A stretch of 23,758 nucleotides of DNA from an uncultured Christensenella sp. (GTDB lineage: Bacteria; Bacillota; Clostridia; Christensenellales; Borkfalkiaceae): contig CAJUGP010000026.1 in the NCBI GenBank assembly GCA_910586365.1, positions 1 through 23,758 on the forward strand, written 5' to 3'. Under the pieces are notes generated by a model, which saw nothing but the letters and a program-made list of their open reading frames with translations, was not told the origin of the DNA and searched no databases. This document shows positions 7,327 to 18,131 of this stretch, one piece after another; position 1 is the first letter of the stretch; the number at the start of each line of letters is the position of its first letter. Made by a program: the position numbers and the translations under genes.

Positions 7327-7478
7327 TGTCATTCCGTCCCGCCTTAGGCGGCACGAGCGCACGGCGCGATGTAACGCAGTCGAGGAATCCGAGATGTTTC
7401 GACTTCGCTCAACATGACAAGAGGGCGCGCTCAACATGACAGGGGAGATGCTTAACATGGCAGGGCGCTCGGCATGAC
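7327..7478. repeat. Dispersed palindromic repeat, long form, second copy
   Basis: Same long form as at 5551, with the CCGCC-TTA-GGCGG hairpin and about 40 extra bases compared with the short form. It ends in decaying tail units (CTCAACATGAC, CTTAACATGG, CTCGGCATGACG). It sits 12 bp after the short-form element and 17 bp from the ispDF stop, so the pair fills the ispDF-radA gap. Its hairpins may double as the ispDF transcript end, since no T-tailed terminator is seen there. Confidence 0.87.
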
Positions 7479-7494
7479 GAAAAATCGCTTAATA

Positions 7495-8637
7495 TCATGG
7501 AAGAGTGTTCAGCATCACCGTTGCGTAGACGGTGATGCCTTTTTGTTCGCCCACGTAGCCGAGTTTTTCGTTCGTACCCGCGGCAATCCCCACCGAGGAA
7601 ACGGGAAGATGCAAGAGCGTTGCGATAATTTCTTGCATACATTCGATATACGGCGATAAACGGGGCGTTTCCGCAAGAATCGATATGCTGACGTTCACGG
7701 GCGAAAGCCTCCGTTCCGTAAGCAGCAGCATGACGGTTTTCAACAGCTCCGCGCTGTCCGCGTTGCGGTACGTATCGTCGGTATCGGGGAAATAATACCC
7801 GATGTCGCGCAAGCCCGCGCCCGAAAGCAAGGCGTCCATGAGCGCGTGCAGCACGACGTCGCCGTCGCTGTGCGCTTTCAAAATACGGTCCGAGGGGATT
7901 TTTACGCCGCCGAGCGTAATAAAATTGACGAACGGCGCGCCCTCGTGTTCGGTATAAAAAGCGTGCGTATCGACGCCGAACCCCACGCGGTCGGCAAACG
8001 CAAACTCGTCGGGATAAGTGAGCTTCTTGTTTCCTCTTGCGCCTTCGCACAGGCGCGGCGGCGCGATATAACGGGCGTAAATGCCGCTTTCGTCGGTAAA
8101 GTCCTGTTCGGTTCCCTCGTCGTACGCGGTTCGGAACGCCTGCAACAGTTTGTCCGTATAAAAACCCTGCGGCGTCTGCACGGCGAAAACCGACTTGCGC
8201 GCCGGCACGCTCGCAATGCACCCGCCTTCGGAAAGAGCGATCGTATCGATCGAGGGAACGGCGCAAACGCCGCTGCCGTATTGCTTTACGCTTGCGATGC
8301 AGCCGCGTATCGTATCGGGCGCGACGAAGGGGCGCGCGCCGTCGTGAACGAGCACGATTTCGCCTTTCGCCTCGCAAAGCGCAAAATACACGCTTTCCGT
8401 GCGGAACGCGCCGCCGCGCACCGTTCGCGCGATTTTGTAGGGGCTAAGGATCGTTTCGATACGCGCGCAATCCTCTTTTCGGCAGGGGACGAGGATCTCC
8501 CCGACCTCTTCGCATTGCGAAAAAGCGGAAAGGGAGTAGGCGAGAATGCTCATGCCGTTGCGTTCGCGCAAAATTTTATTTTCTTCAAACCCCGCGCGCG
8601 CGCCTTTGCCCGCGGCGCAGACGATTACGCTGATCAA
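7495..8637 (-). CDS. ispDF: Bifunctional IspD/IspF (MEP pathway)
   Basis: Fusion of two non-consecutive MEP-pathway enzymes for isoprenoid precursor synthesis. Residues 1 to about 216 are IspD (CDP-ME formation): AAGKGARAGFEENK (8-21, CTP loop), VHDGARPFV (97-105), TPQGF. Residues 217-380 are IspF (cyclodiphosphate synthase): GVDTHAF with zinc ligands D223 and H225, AHSDGD (255-260), H264 as third ligand, FPDTD and TNEKLGYVG. The start is TTG at 8637-8635, supported by GAGGTG five bases upstream and by IspD starting directly at residue 2. The TTG overlaps the rqcP stop as TTGA, so translation is probably coupled. Confidence 0.96.
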   Translation of the reverse strand: MISVIVCAAGKGARAGFEENKILRERNGMSILAYSLSAFSQCEEVGEILVPCRKEDCARIETILSPYKIARTVRGGAFRTESVYFALCEAKGEIVLVHDGARPFVAPDTIRGCIASVKQYGSGVCAVPSIDTIALSEGGCIASVPARKSVFAVQTPQGFYTDKLLQAFRTAYDEGTEQDFTDESGIYARYIAPPRLCEGARGNKKLTYPDEFAFADRVGFGVDTHAFYTEHEGAPFVNFITLGGVKIPSDRILKAHSDGDVVLHALMDALLSGAGLRDIGYYFPDTDDTYRNADSAELLKTVMLLLTERRLSPVNVSISILAETPRLSPYIECMQEIIATLLHLPVSSVGIAAGTNEKLGYVGEQKGITVYATVMLNTLP

Positions 8638-8876
8638 GCGATCACCTCGTATAAATTCTGCGCGTCGTCCTTTTTCACCGTTTCGCGCAGTTCCTTGACG
8701 CGGAAGCGCAGCGCGCCCGTCGCAAATTTCACTTCCACCTCGTCGCCGATTTTCAGCTGATAGGCGGGTTTTACCTCTTTGCCGTTGACGAATATCTTTC
8801 CGCCCGCGGCGGCGTCTTTGGCGACCGTGCGCCGTTTCAGGATTCGCGATACCTTCAAAAATTTATCGATTCTCAT
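8634..8876 (-). CDS. rqcP: S4-domain ribosome quality-control factor RqcP
   Basis: 80-residue S4 RNA-binding protein of the RqcP/YabO (Hsp15-like) group, which works with RqcH on obstructed 50S subunits during C-terminal alanine tailing. MRIDKFLKVSRILKRRTVAKDAA (1-23), VNGKEVKPAYQLKIGDEVEVKF and the C-terminal KKDDAQNLYEVI are characteristic. The start fits the family N-terminus, but the best Shine-Dalgarno (GGAGGA, complement of 8891-8896) is about 14 bases upstream, which is long. It is the first gene of rqcP-ispDF, divergent from rpoB. No convincing minus-strand promoter was found in 8877-9203. Confidence 0.93.
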   Translation of the reverse strand: MRIDKFLKVSRILKRRTVAKDAAAGGKIFVNGKEVKPAYQLKIGDEVEVKFATGALRFRVKELRETVKKDDAQNLYEVIA

Positions 8877-8957
8877 GTTATATCGCCCGTTCCTCCGTCG
8901 AATTTTGTCTTTTTTTCGGGAAATTTCAAAAAATTATTTTTTGCCCGTGAAAAGCGA

Positions 8958-8986
8958 TTGACATCTTTTCCCATGCGGTTTATAAT
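8958..8986 (+). promoter_or_regulatory. Consensus promoter of rpoBC
   Basis: TTGACA (8958-8963), exactly 17 bp, TATAAT (8981-8986): a perfect vegetative consensus. Transcription should start near 8993, about 210 bases before the rpoB ATG. Confidence 0.9.
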
Positions 8987-8992
8987 AACATA

Positions 8993-9203
8993 CTGTATCA
9001 TTATGCTTATTCTGTGGTAATTTGCGTTTTCGGCGGTTTTTCGCGCCGTTCGCAGCCGAACGTTCTCCTTATTATAGCAGACTGCGCTGCAAAAGTAAAG
9101 AGACGGACGGAAAAAATTTCAGAACATTTCGATTTTTATCGATGAAAAGATATACTCGGTAGATCGCCAAATGATAACAACATCAAAAGGAGTTATTTGA
9201 CGG
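8993..9203 (+). other. Long untranslated leader of rpoBC
   Basis: The leader holds no plausible ORF with a Shine-Dalgarno. It contains two mutually exclusive pairings: CGGCG (9031-9035) with CGCCG (9044-9048), or TTCGGC (9029-9034) with GCCGAA (9055-9060). A later hairpin TCGAT-TTTT-ATCGA spans 9129-9142. TATACT (9151-9156) could be a second -10, but its -35 is poor. AAAAGGAG (9185-9192) is the rpoB ribosome binding site, 11 bases before the ATG. Confidence 0.5.
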
Positions 9204-12200
9204 ATGAACTTACCAATCCAAAAGTACGGTAAAACCGAGCGCAGAAAGTTCGGCTCGATCAACGAAGTGATCGAGATTCCCAACCTCGTCGAGATTCAGC
9301 GCGAATCTTACGAATCGTTTGTCGGCGAGGGGATTGCGGAAATTTTAGAGGACTTTTCGCCCATTACCGACTTTTCCGACCACTTCGAGCTTTCTTTCCT
9401 CGAACACGAGTTCGGAAAATCGTCGAAGTACGACGAAAAAGAGTGCCGCAACCGCGACGCGACGTACGCGCTTCCCCTGCGGGTGAAGGTGCGCCTCGTC
9501 AACAAGATCAAGGGCGAAATTCTCGATCAGGACGTGTTTATGGGCGACGTGCCCCTCATGACCGAGAACGGTTCGTTTATCATCAACGGCGCGGAACGCG
9601 TAATCGTTTCGCAGCTTGTGCGTTCCCCCGGCGTCAACAACGTGGCGGAAACGGACAAGACGGGGAAACAGATCTACGAAACCACGGTCATTCCCAACCG
9701 CGGCGCCTGGCTCGAATTCAAGCAAGACCCGCAGAACGTGCTGTGGGTGAGCGTCGACAGAAAGCGCAAGCTGACCGCGACCGTGTTGCTCCGCGCGCTC
9801 GGCTTCGGAAGCAACCGCGCGCTCGAAGAGCTGTTCGGTAACAATCCCATGATCGCCGCGACCATCGAAAAAGACGAAAAGGACAACCCGCCCATCCGTT
9901 CGGAGTCGGACGGTTTGATTGCGCTTTACAGAAGGTTGCGCCCCGGCGAAGTTCCCACCGAGGATTCCGTGCGCCAGCATCTGAGCAACCTCTTCTTCGA
10001 TACCCGCCGTTACGATGTGGTGAAGGTGGGGCGTTATAAGTTCAACAAAAAGCTCAATCTTGCCTACCGCCTTCCCGGCTGCCGCATCGCGGACGACATC
10101 TTCCACCCCGAAACGGGCGAGCTGCTTGTTTCCAAGGGAGAAATCGTTTCCGAAGAAAAGGCGCGCGAGATTCAGAACGCGGGCATCGGCGAGGTGTTTG
10201 TCTTCGTAAACGATCCCGTCGAAGGGGAGATCCGCCATAAGATCCTCTCCAACAAAACGGTGGATTTCGAGGCGCTCTCGGATAAAAATCCCCGCGCGTT
10301 CGGGCTGTTGAAAACCGTTTATTATCCCAACTTCGTATTCTCGAAGAAGATCGCCGAGGAGTGCAAAACGCTTTCTGTCGAAGAGGTTGCGGAGAAATAT
10401 ATCGATGAGATCAACGAAGTCTACTTCACGCGCGAAACCGCGCCCGAGGCGGACGAAAAGCAGGAAGAAAAGAAAAACCGCGAGAAGAGAAAGGACAACC
10501 GTTTGAAATTCGTCGCGGCTTGTAAGCTCTTCCACGAGATTTTGGAGCGCGACGACGAGCCGAACCGCGATCAAGTCGATCTCGAAGAGTTGAAGCGCGT
10601 CAACGGCGTCACGCCCGAAGAAAAGAAGATCATCCGTCCGCTCATTGAAAAACTCAACCATAAATGCATCACGATCGACGATATCGTCGCCGCCGTATCG
10701 ACCAACCTCGATTTGCAGTACGGCATCGGTTCGATCGACGAGATCGACCACCTCGGCAACCGCCGCGTACGTTCGGTGGGCGAGCTGCTGCAAAACCAGC
10801 TGCGCATCGGTATGTCGCGTTTGGAACGCTTGATCAAAGAGCGCATGGCGACCGCCGACCCCATGACGGTAACGCCCTCGGCGCTCATCAACGTGCGCCC
10901 GATTTCGGCGGTCATCCGCGAATTCTTCGGGTCTTCGCAGCTGTCGCAGTTCATGGATCAGACCAACCCCATCGCCGAACTGACGCATAAGAGAAAGCTC
11001 TCCGCGCTCGGACCGGGCGGCTTGAACCGCGACCGCGCGACCTTTGAAGTCCGCGACGTTCACCACTCGCACTACGGGCGTATGTGCCCGATCGAAACGC
11101 CCGAAGGTCAGAACATCGGCTTGATTTCTTCGCTTGCGACCTTCTCGAAGGTAAACGAGTTCGGCTTTATTATGTCGCCTTACCGCAAAGTGGATAAGGA
11201 TACGGGCGTCGTGACCGATCGCGTCGATTATCTTACGGCGGACGAAGAGGACCGCTATGTCGTGGCGCAGGCGAACGAACCCTTGGACGAACAGGGGCAT
11301 TTCGTAAACGAACGCGTCGGCTGCCGTTACAAAGAACTCATCACCGAAATGCCGCGCGAAAAAATCGACTACATGGACGTCAGCCCTAAGCAGCTCGTAT
11401 CGGTTGCGACGGCGCTCATTCCCTTCTTGGAAAACGACGATACCAACCGCGCCCTCATGGGCTCGAACATGCAGCGGCAGGCAGTGCCCTTGCTGAAAAC
11501 CGAAAGCTCGATCGTCGCAACGGGAATCGAGGCGGCAATCGCGCGCGATTCGGGCGTGATCGTCCGTGCGAAGGAAGCGGGCAAAGCGGTTTCCGTTTCT
11601 TCCAACAAAATCAAAGTGCAAGAGGACAGCGGCTTTATCACCGAGTATCCTCTCAAAAAATTCGAGCGCTCCAACCAAGGCACGTGCTTGAATCAGCGTC
11701 CCATCGTATCCACGGGCGACAGAGTGGAGAAAGGCGAGATCATCGCGGACGGTCCTTCGACCAACAACGGCGAGCTTGCCCTCGGTAAAAACATTCTCGT
11801 CGGCTTCATGGAGTGGGAAGGCTACAACTACGAGGATGCCATTCTTATTTCCGAAAAGCTCGTGCAGGACGACGTGTTCACTTCCATTCATATCGAAGAA
11901 CACGAAACGGAAGCGCGCGACACCAAGCTCGGCGAAGAGGAGATCACGCGCGATATTCCCAACGTCGGCGACGACGCGCTCAAAGACCTCGACGACGAGG
12001 GCATTATCCGCATCGGCGCGGAAGTGCAGTCGGGCGATATTCTCGTCGGTAAGGTGACGCCCAAGGGCGAAACCGAGCTTACCCCCGAAGAGAGATTGCT
12101 GCGCGCGATCTTCGGCGAAAAGTCGAGAGAGGTGCGCGATACGTCGCTGCGCGTTCCCCACGGGGAAGGCGGCGTCGTCGTAGACGTGAAGATTTTCACC

Positions 12201-13259
12201 CGCGAAAACAAAGACGAGCTTTCGCCCGGCGTAAACAAGCTCGTGCGCGTGTACGTGGCGCAGAAGCGTAAAATCCAAGTCGGCGACAAGATGGCGGGCC
12301 GCCACGGCAACAAGGGCGTTATCTCCCGCGTGCTGCCGCAGAGCGACATGCCCTTCCTTCCCGACGGCACGCCGCTGCAGATTCTGCTCAACCCCCTCGG
12401 CGTTCCTTCGCGTATGAATATCGGTCAGGTTCTCGAAGTGCACCTCGGTTACGTGTGCCGCCAGCTCGGCTGGAAGATCGCCACCCCCGTATTCGACGGC
12501 GCGACCGAACGTGATATCGAAAAGCTGTTTGAAGAAAACAACCTGTTCAACCCCGAAGGCAAGGTCGACGGAAAGTTCCAGGTATTCGACGGCAGAACGG
12601 GCGAACCGTTTGAAAACCGCGTTACGATCGGTATCATGTATATGATCAAGCTGATCCACTTAGTCGACGACAAGATCCACGCGCGTTCGATCGGTCCGTA
12701 CTCCATGGTCACGCAGCAGCCGCTCGGCGGAAAAGCGCAGTTCGGCGGACAGCGTTTCGGCGAAATGGAAGTTTGGGCGCTCGAAGCGTACGGCGCGGCG
12801 CATATCTTGCAGGAAATCCTTACGGTGAAATCCGACGATATCGTCGGGCGCGTGAAAACGTACGAAAGCATCGTAAAAGGCAACAATATCTCCGAACCCG
12901 GCATTCCCGAGGCGTTCAAGGTGCTGCTCAAAGAATTGCAGTCGCTTGCGCTCGACGTGAAAGTGCTTACGGAGAACAACGAAGAGCTCATCATCCGCGA
13001 ATTCGAGGACGACGACGTTGCGAGCGAGCCGCGCCGCGTGGACGGCGAGCCCGTTCCCGATTTCGACTTCGGTCTCGACGAAGAGGACGAGGACGACGAG
13101 GAGTTCGGATCGCTGTTCGACGACGAGGCGGGCGACGACGAGGACTTCGTTTCCGACGATCTGTTCGGCGACAAGGATCTCGAAGAGGACGACCTTTCCG
13201 ACGTGGAAGAGGAGTTCTCGCTCGGCGATCTGTTCGGCGACGACGACAAGGACGAGTGA
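9204..13259 (+). CDS. rpoB: RNA polymerase subunit beta
   Basis: Beta subunit of the core enzyme. The rifampicin region FFGSSQLSQFMDQTNPIAEL (574-593) continues into THKRKLSALGPGG. D585, H595 and S600 match the classic sensitive residues (E. coli D516, H526, S531). RMCPIETPEG and the C-terminal GGKAQFGGQRFGEMEVWALEAYGA clamp motif are present. At 1351 residues it is about 150 longer than the Bacillus protein. The excess is a charged insertion somewhere in about 360-475 and a very acidic tail from about 1270, in which LF appears three times (SLFDD 1303-1307, DLFGD 1319-1323 and 1342-1346). rpoC follows after 14 bp. No ribosomal protein genes precede it. Confidence 0.98.
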   Translation: MNLPIQKYGKTERRKFGSINEVIEIPNLVEIQRESYESFVGEGIAEILEDFSPITDFSDHFELSFLEHEFGKSSKYDEKECRNRDATYALPLRVKVRLVNKIKGEILDQDVFMGDVPLMTENGSFIINGAERVIVSQLVRSPGVNNVAETDKTGKQIYETTVIPNRGAWLEFKQDPQNVLWVSVDRKRKLTATVLLRALGFGSNRALEELFGNNPMIAATIEKDEKDNPPIRSESDGLIALYRRLRPGEVPTEDSVRQHLSNLFFDTRRYDVVKVGRYKFNKKLNLAYRLPGCRIADDIFHPETGELLVSKGEIVSEEKAREIQNAGIGEVFVFVNDPVEGEIRHKILSNKTVDFEALSDKNPRAFGLLKTVYYPNFVFSKKIAEECKTLSVEEVAEKYIDEINEVYFTRETAPEADEKQEEKKNREKRKDNRLKFVAACKLFHEILERDDEPNRDQVDLEELKRVNGVTPEEKKIIRPLIEKLNHKCITIDDIVAAVSTNLDLQYGIGSIDEIDHLGNRRVRSVGELLQNQLRIGMSRLERLIKERMATADPMTVTPSALINVRPISAVIREFFGSSQLSQFMDQTNPIAELTHKRKLSALGPGGLNRDRATFEVRDVHHSHYGRMCPIETPEGQNIGLISSLATFSKVNEFGFIMSPYRKVDKDTGVVTDRVDYLTADEEDRYVVAQANEPLDEQGHFVNERVGCRYKELITEMPREKIDYMDVSPKQLVSVATALIPFLENDDTNRALMGSNMQRQAVPLLKTESSIVATGIEAAIARDSGVIVRAKEAGKAVSVSSNKIKVQEDSGFITEYPLKKFERSNQGTCLNQRPIVSTGDRVEKGEIIADGPSTNNGELALGKNILVGFMEWEGYNYEDAILISEKLVQDDVFTSIHIEEHETEARDTKLGEEEITRDIPNVGDDALKDLDDEGIIRIGAEVQSGDILVGKVTPKGETELTPEERLLRAIFGEKSREVRDTSLRVPHGEGGVVVDVKIFTRENKDELSPGVNKLVRVYVAQKRKIQVGDKMAGRHGNKGVISRVLPQSDMPFLPDGTPLQILLNPLGVPSRMNIGQVLEVHLGYVCRQLGWKIATPVFDGATERDIEKLFEENNLFNPEGKVDGKFQVFDGRTGEPFENRVTIGIMYMIKLIHLVDDKIHARSIGPYSMVTQQPLGGKAQFGGQRFGEMEVWALEAYGAAHILQEILTVKSDDIVGRVKTYESIVKGNNISEPGIPEAFKVLLKELQSLALDVKVLTENNEELIIREFEDDDVASEPRRVDGEPVPDFDFGLDEEDEDDEEFGSLFDDEAGDDEDFVSDDLFGDKDLEEDDLSDVEEEFSLGDLFGDDDKDE

Positions 13260-13273
13260 CGGGAGGATAAAAC

Positions 13274-17053
<3,780 letters not shown>

Positions 17054-17066
17054 GAACTTGAAAAAC

Positions 17067-17098
17067 AAAGCTCCCTTTGAAAAAAGGGGGCTTTTTTT
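17067..17098 (+). terminator. Rho-independent terminator of rpoBC
   Basis: AAAGCTCCCTTT (17067-17078) pairs with AAAGGGGGCTTT (17083-17094), with one G-T pair and a 4-nt loop, followed by a T run to 17098. It lies 13 bases after the rpoC stop. Confidence 0.93.
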
Positions 17099-17116
17099 GT
17101 GCCGTTTTCGGGGCAA

Positions 17117-17123
17117 TTCGACA
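17117..17123 (-). promoter_or_regulatory. Candidate 0A box upstream of the Spo0A-like gene
   Basis: TTCGACA is the exact complement of the Spo0A recognition heptamer TGTCGAA. It lies about 109 bp before the predicted transcription start of the Spo0A-like gene. A single heptamer can occur by chance, so the support comes from its position. Confidence 0.45.
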
Positions 17124-17131
17124 CAATAAAC

Positions 17132-17190
17132 GAATTATTTACAAAATTCTATGAATTTCGTAAAAAAATAGGCGAATTTCGTACAAAAAT
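17132..17190 (+). repeat. Three phased 21-bp repeats before the Spo0A-like gene
   Basis: Units begin GAATT at 17132, 17153 and 17174. The spacing is exactly 21 bp, two helical turns. The second and third share GAATTTCGTA followed by A-rich sequence; the first is weaker (GAATTATTTACAAAA). A fourth GAATTTAC begins at 17191, out of phase, and runs into the promoter. The block lies just upstream of the -35 and looks like a multi-site binding region for one regulator. Confidence 0.6.
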
Positions 17191-17192
17191 GA

Positions 17193-17222
17193 ATTTACAA
17201 ATCGTAAATGCAATGATATAAT
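17193..17222 (+). promoter_or_regulatory. Promoter of the Spo0A-like gene with overlapping operator
   Basis: TTTACA (17194-17199), 17 bp, TATAAT (17217-17222), with TGA before the -10 giving an extended -10. The inverted repeat ATTTAC-N5-GTAAAT (17193-17209) lies over the -35, as expected for a repressor site. The predicted start is near 17229. The Shine-Dalgarno GAGGTG (17241-17246) is seven bases before the ATG. Confidence 0.78.
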
Positions 17223-17253
17223 AAAGTCACTTTTTGAAAAGAGGTGTCAGGAT

Positions 17254-18006
17254 ATGAAGAAAAAAGTACTTATTCTCGAAAGCAACGAGCAGTTCGCGCA
17301 AGAACTTTCGGCACAATTCGTGAAAGACGGGTATGAAATTTGCGGAGTGACGGACAGCGGTGCGGAAGGTTTTGAACTTTTGAAAAAGTACGCGCCCGCT
17401 CTTGTCGTCATGAATATGACCCTTCGGGGAGCGGACGGTTTCTCCGTGCTGCAAGAAGCTGCAAAGGAGAGCGTGAAAACGGTGTTTATCGTGCTCGGCA
17501 GCTATACCGACGATAAGATCATCAACAGCATTCTTGCGTTGGGCGCGCAGTATTATCTGATGAAGCCCGTTTCGGCGAAGGTGGTTTCCGAACGGGCGGA
17601 ACAGGCGACGGCGCCCGAACCGACGCGTGAAAAGTACGAGCGCAAACGCGCGGGATCGATCGACGAGCGTATCAGCAATATTTTTATTTCGATCGGCATT
17701 CCGCCGCACATCAAGGGATATTCCTATCTGCGCGAGGGAATCAAAATGGCGGTGGACGATCCGCAGGTCATTAACAACGTGACGAAGGTGCTTTATCCCG
17801 TGATCGGCGAAAAATATCAAACCTCCGCCAGCAAGGTGGAACGGGCGATCCGCCATGCGATCGAAGTCGCTTGGAACAGAGGGCGGATCGACGCGATCAA
17901 CGCCATTTTCGGTGCACGCGTGTATATCGGCACCGAAAAACCCACCAACAGCGAATTTATCGCGCTCGTTGCCGATAAGCTGCTGCTTGAAAACATGCAC
18001 TCGTAA
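17254..18006 (+). CDS. spo0A: Spo0A-family regulator with degenerate receiver
   Basis: Spo0A is the master transcription factor of sporulation, normally activated by phosphorylation of a receiver aspartate. The C-terminal half (about 135-250) is a clear Spo0A DNA-binding domain: IGIPPHIKGYSYLREGI, KVLYPVIGEKY, the recognition region SKVERAIRHAIEVAWNRG and KPTNSEFIALVADKL. The N-terminal receiver fold (1 to about 115) is recognisable, but its chemistry is altered. The acidic pair is E9-S10, the phosphoacceptor position in VVMNMTLRGADG is N54, the following Met-Pro is Leu-Arg, and the switch Thr is probably L81. Only K104 is kept. Either this is a phosphorylation-independent paralogue or the lineage's Spo0A has changed its input. 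It has its own promoter and terminator. Spo0A family: near certain; loss of phosphoryl control is an inference. Confidence 0.92.
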   Translation: MKKKVLILESNEQFAQELSAQFVKDGYEICGVTDSGAEGFELLKKYAPALVVMNMTLRGADGFSVLQEAAKESVKTVFIVLGSYTDDKIINSILALGAQYYLMKPVSAKVVSERAEQATAPEPTREKYERKRAGSIDERISNIFISIGIPPHIKGYSYLREGIKMAVDDPQVINNVTKVLYPVIGEKYQTSASKVERAIRHAIEVAWNRGRIDAINAIFGARVYIGTEKPTNSEFIALVADKLLLENMHS

Positions 18007-18043
18007 TTTTAATAATTAAGCAAAGCCGCCCTTAATTGGGCGG
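18006..18043 (+). repeat. 38-bp direct repeat, copy 1 (contains terminator)
   Basis: Starts at the last base of the spo0A stop codon and matches 18643-18680 at 37 of 38 positions. It includes ATTTTAATAA, TAAGCAAAG and the terminator stem. The pair brackets the lipoprotein gene. Confidence 0.9.
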
Positions 18044-18048
18044 TTTTT
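18022..18048 (+). terminator. Rho-independent terminator of the Spo0A-like gene
   Basis: CCGCCC (18026-18031) pairs with GGGCGG (18038-18043) around TTAATT. The stem is extended by AAAG with T residues, and five T follow (18044-18048). Confidence 0.9.
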
Positions 18049-18054
18049 CACTTT

Positions 18055-18091
18055 TTCAACAAATTCAACAAATTACTTGATTTTTTTCAAC
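18055..18091 (+). promoter_or_regulatory. TTCAAC motif cluster at the lipoprotein promoter
   Basis: TTCAACA occurs at 18055-18061 and 18064-18070 as two consecutive 9-bp units. TTCAAC recurs at 18086-18091 between the -35 and -10. Each is one base away from the 0A-box complement TTCGACA. These may be operator sites or only AT-rich sequence; the promoter overlap is the main reason to note them. Confidence 0.3.
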
Positions 18092-18104
18092 GTTATGATA
18101 TAAT
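18077..18104 (+). promoter_or_regulatory. Promoter of the lipoprotein gene
   Basis: TTGATT (18077-18082), 16 bp, TATAAT (18099-18104), with an extended -10 (TGA before it). The ATGATATAAT stretch is the same as in the Spo0A-like gene promoter. GGAGG (18121-18125) lies six bases before the ATG. Confidence 0.75.
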
Positions 18105-18131
18105 TAAATTATCTTCTCACGGAGGACATTT

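Noticed and set aside
7409..8377. 322-codon minus-strand frame overlapping ispDF
   Set aside because: Different frame of the ispDF region running into the repeat; the Arg-rich product has no motif, while ispDF has complete enzyme signatures.
9128..9156. Second rpoB promoter with -10 TATACT
   Set aside because: The sequence 17 bp upstream (TTCGAT) is a poor -35; kept only as a remark in the leader entry.
10923..11003. Rifampicin-resistance change in RpoB
   Set aside because: D585, H595 and S600 all match the sensitive residues.
9345..12659. 1104-codon open frame on the minus strand inside rpoB
   Set aside because: It is a shadow of the strong third-position C/G bias of rpoB; the translation is Arg/His/Phe/Val-rich with no domain, and the plus strand is unmistakably RpoB.
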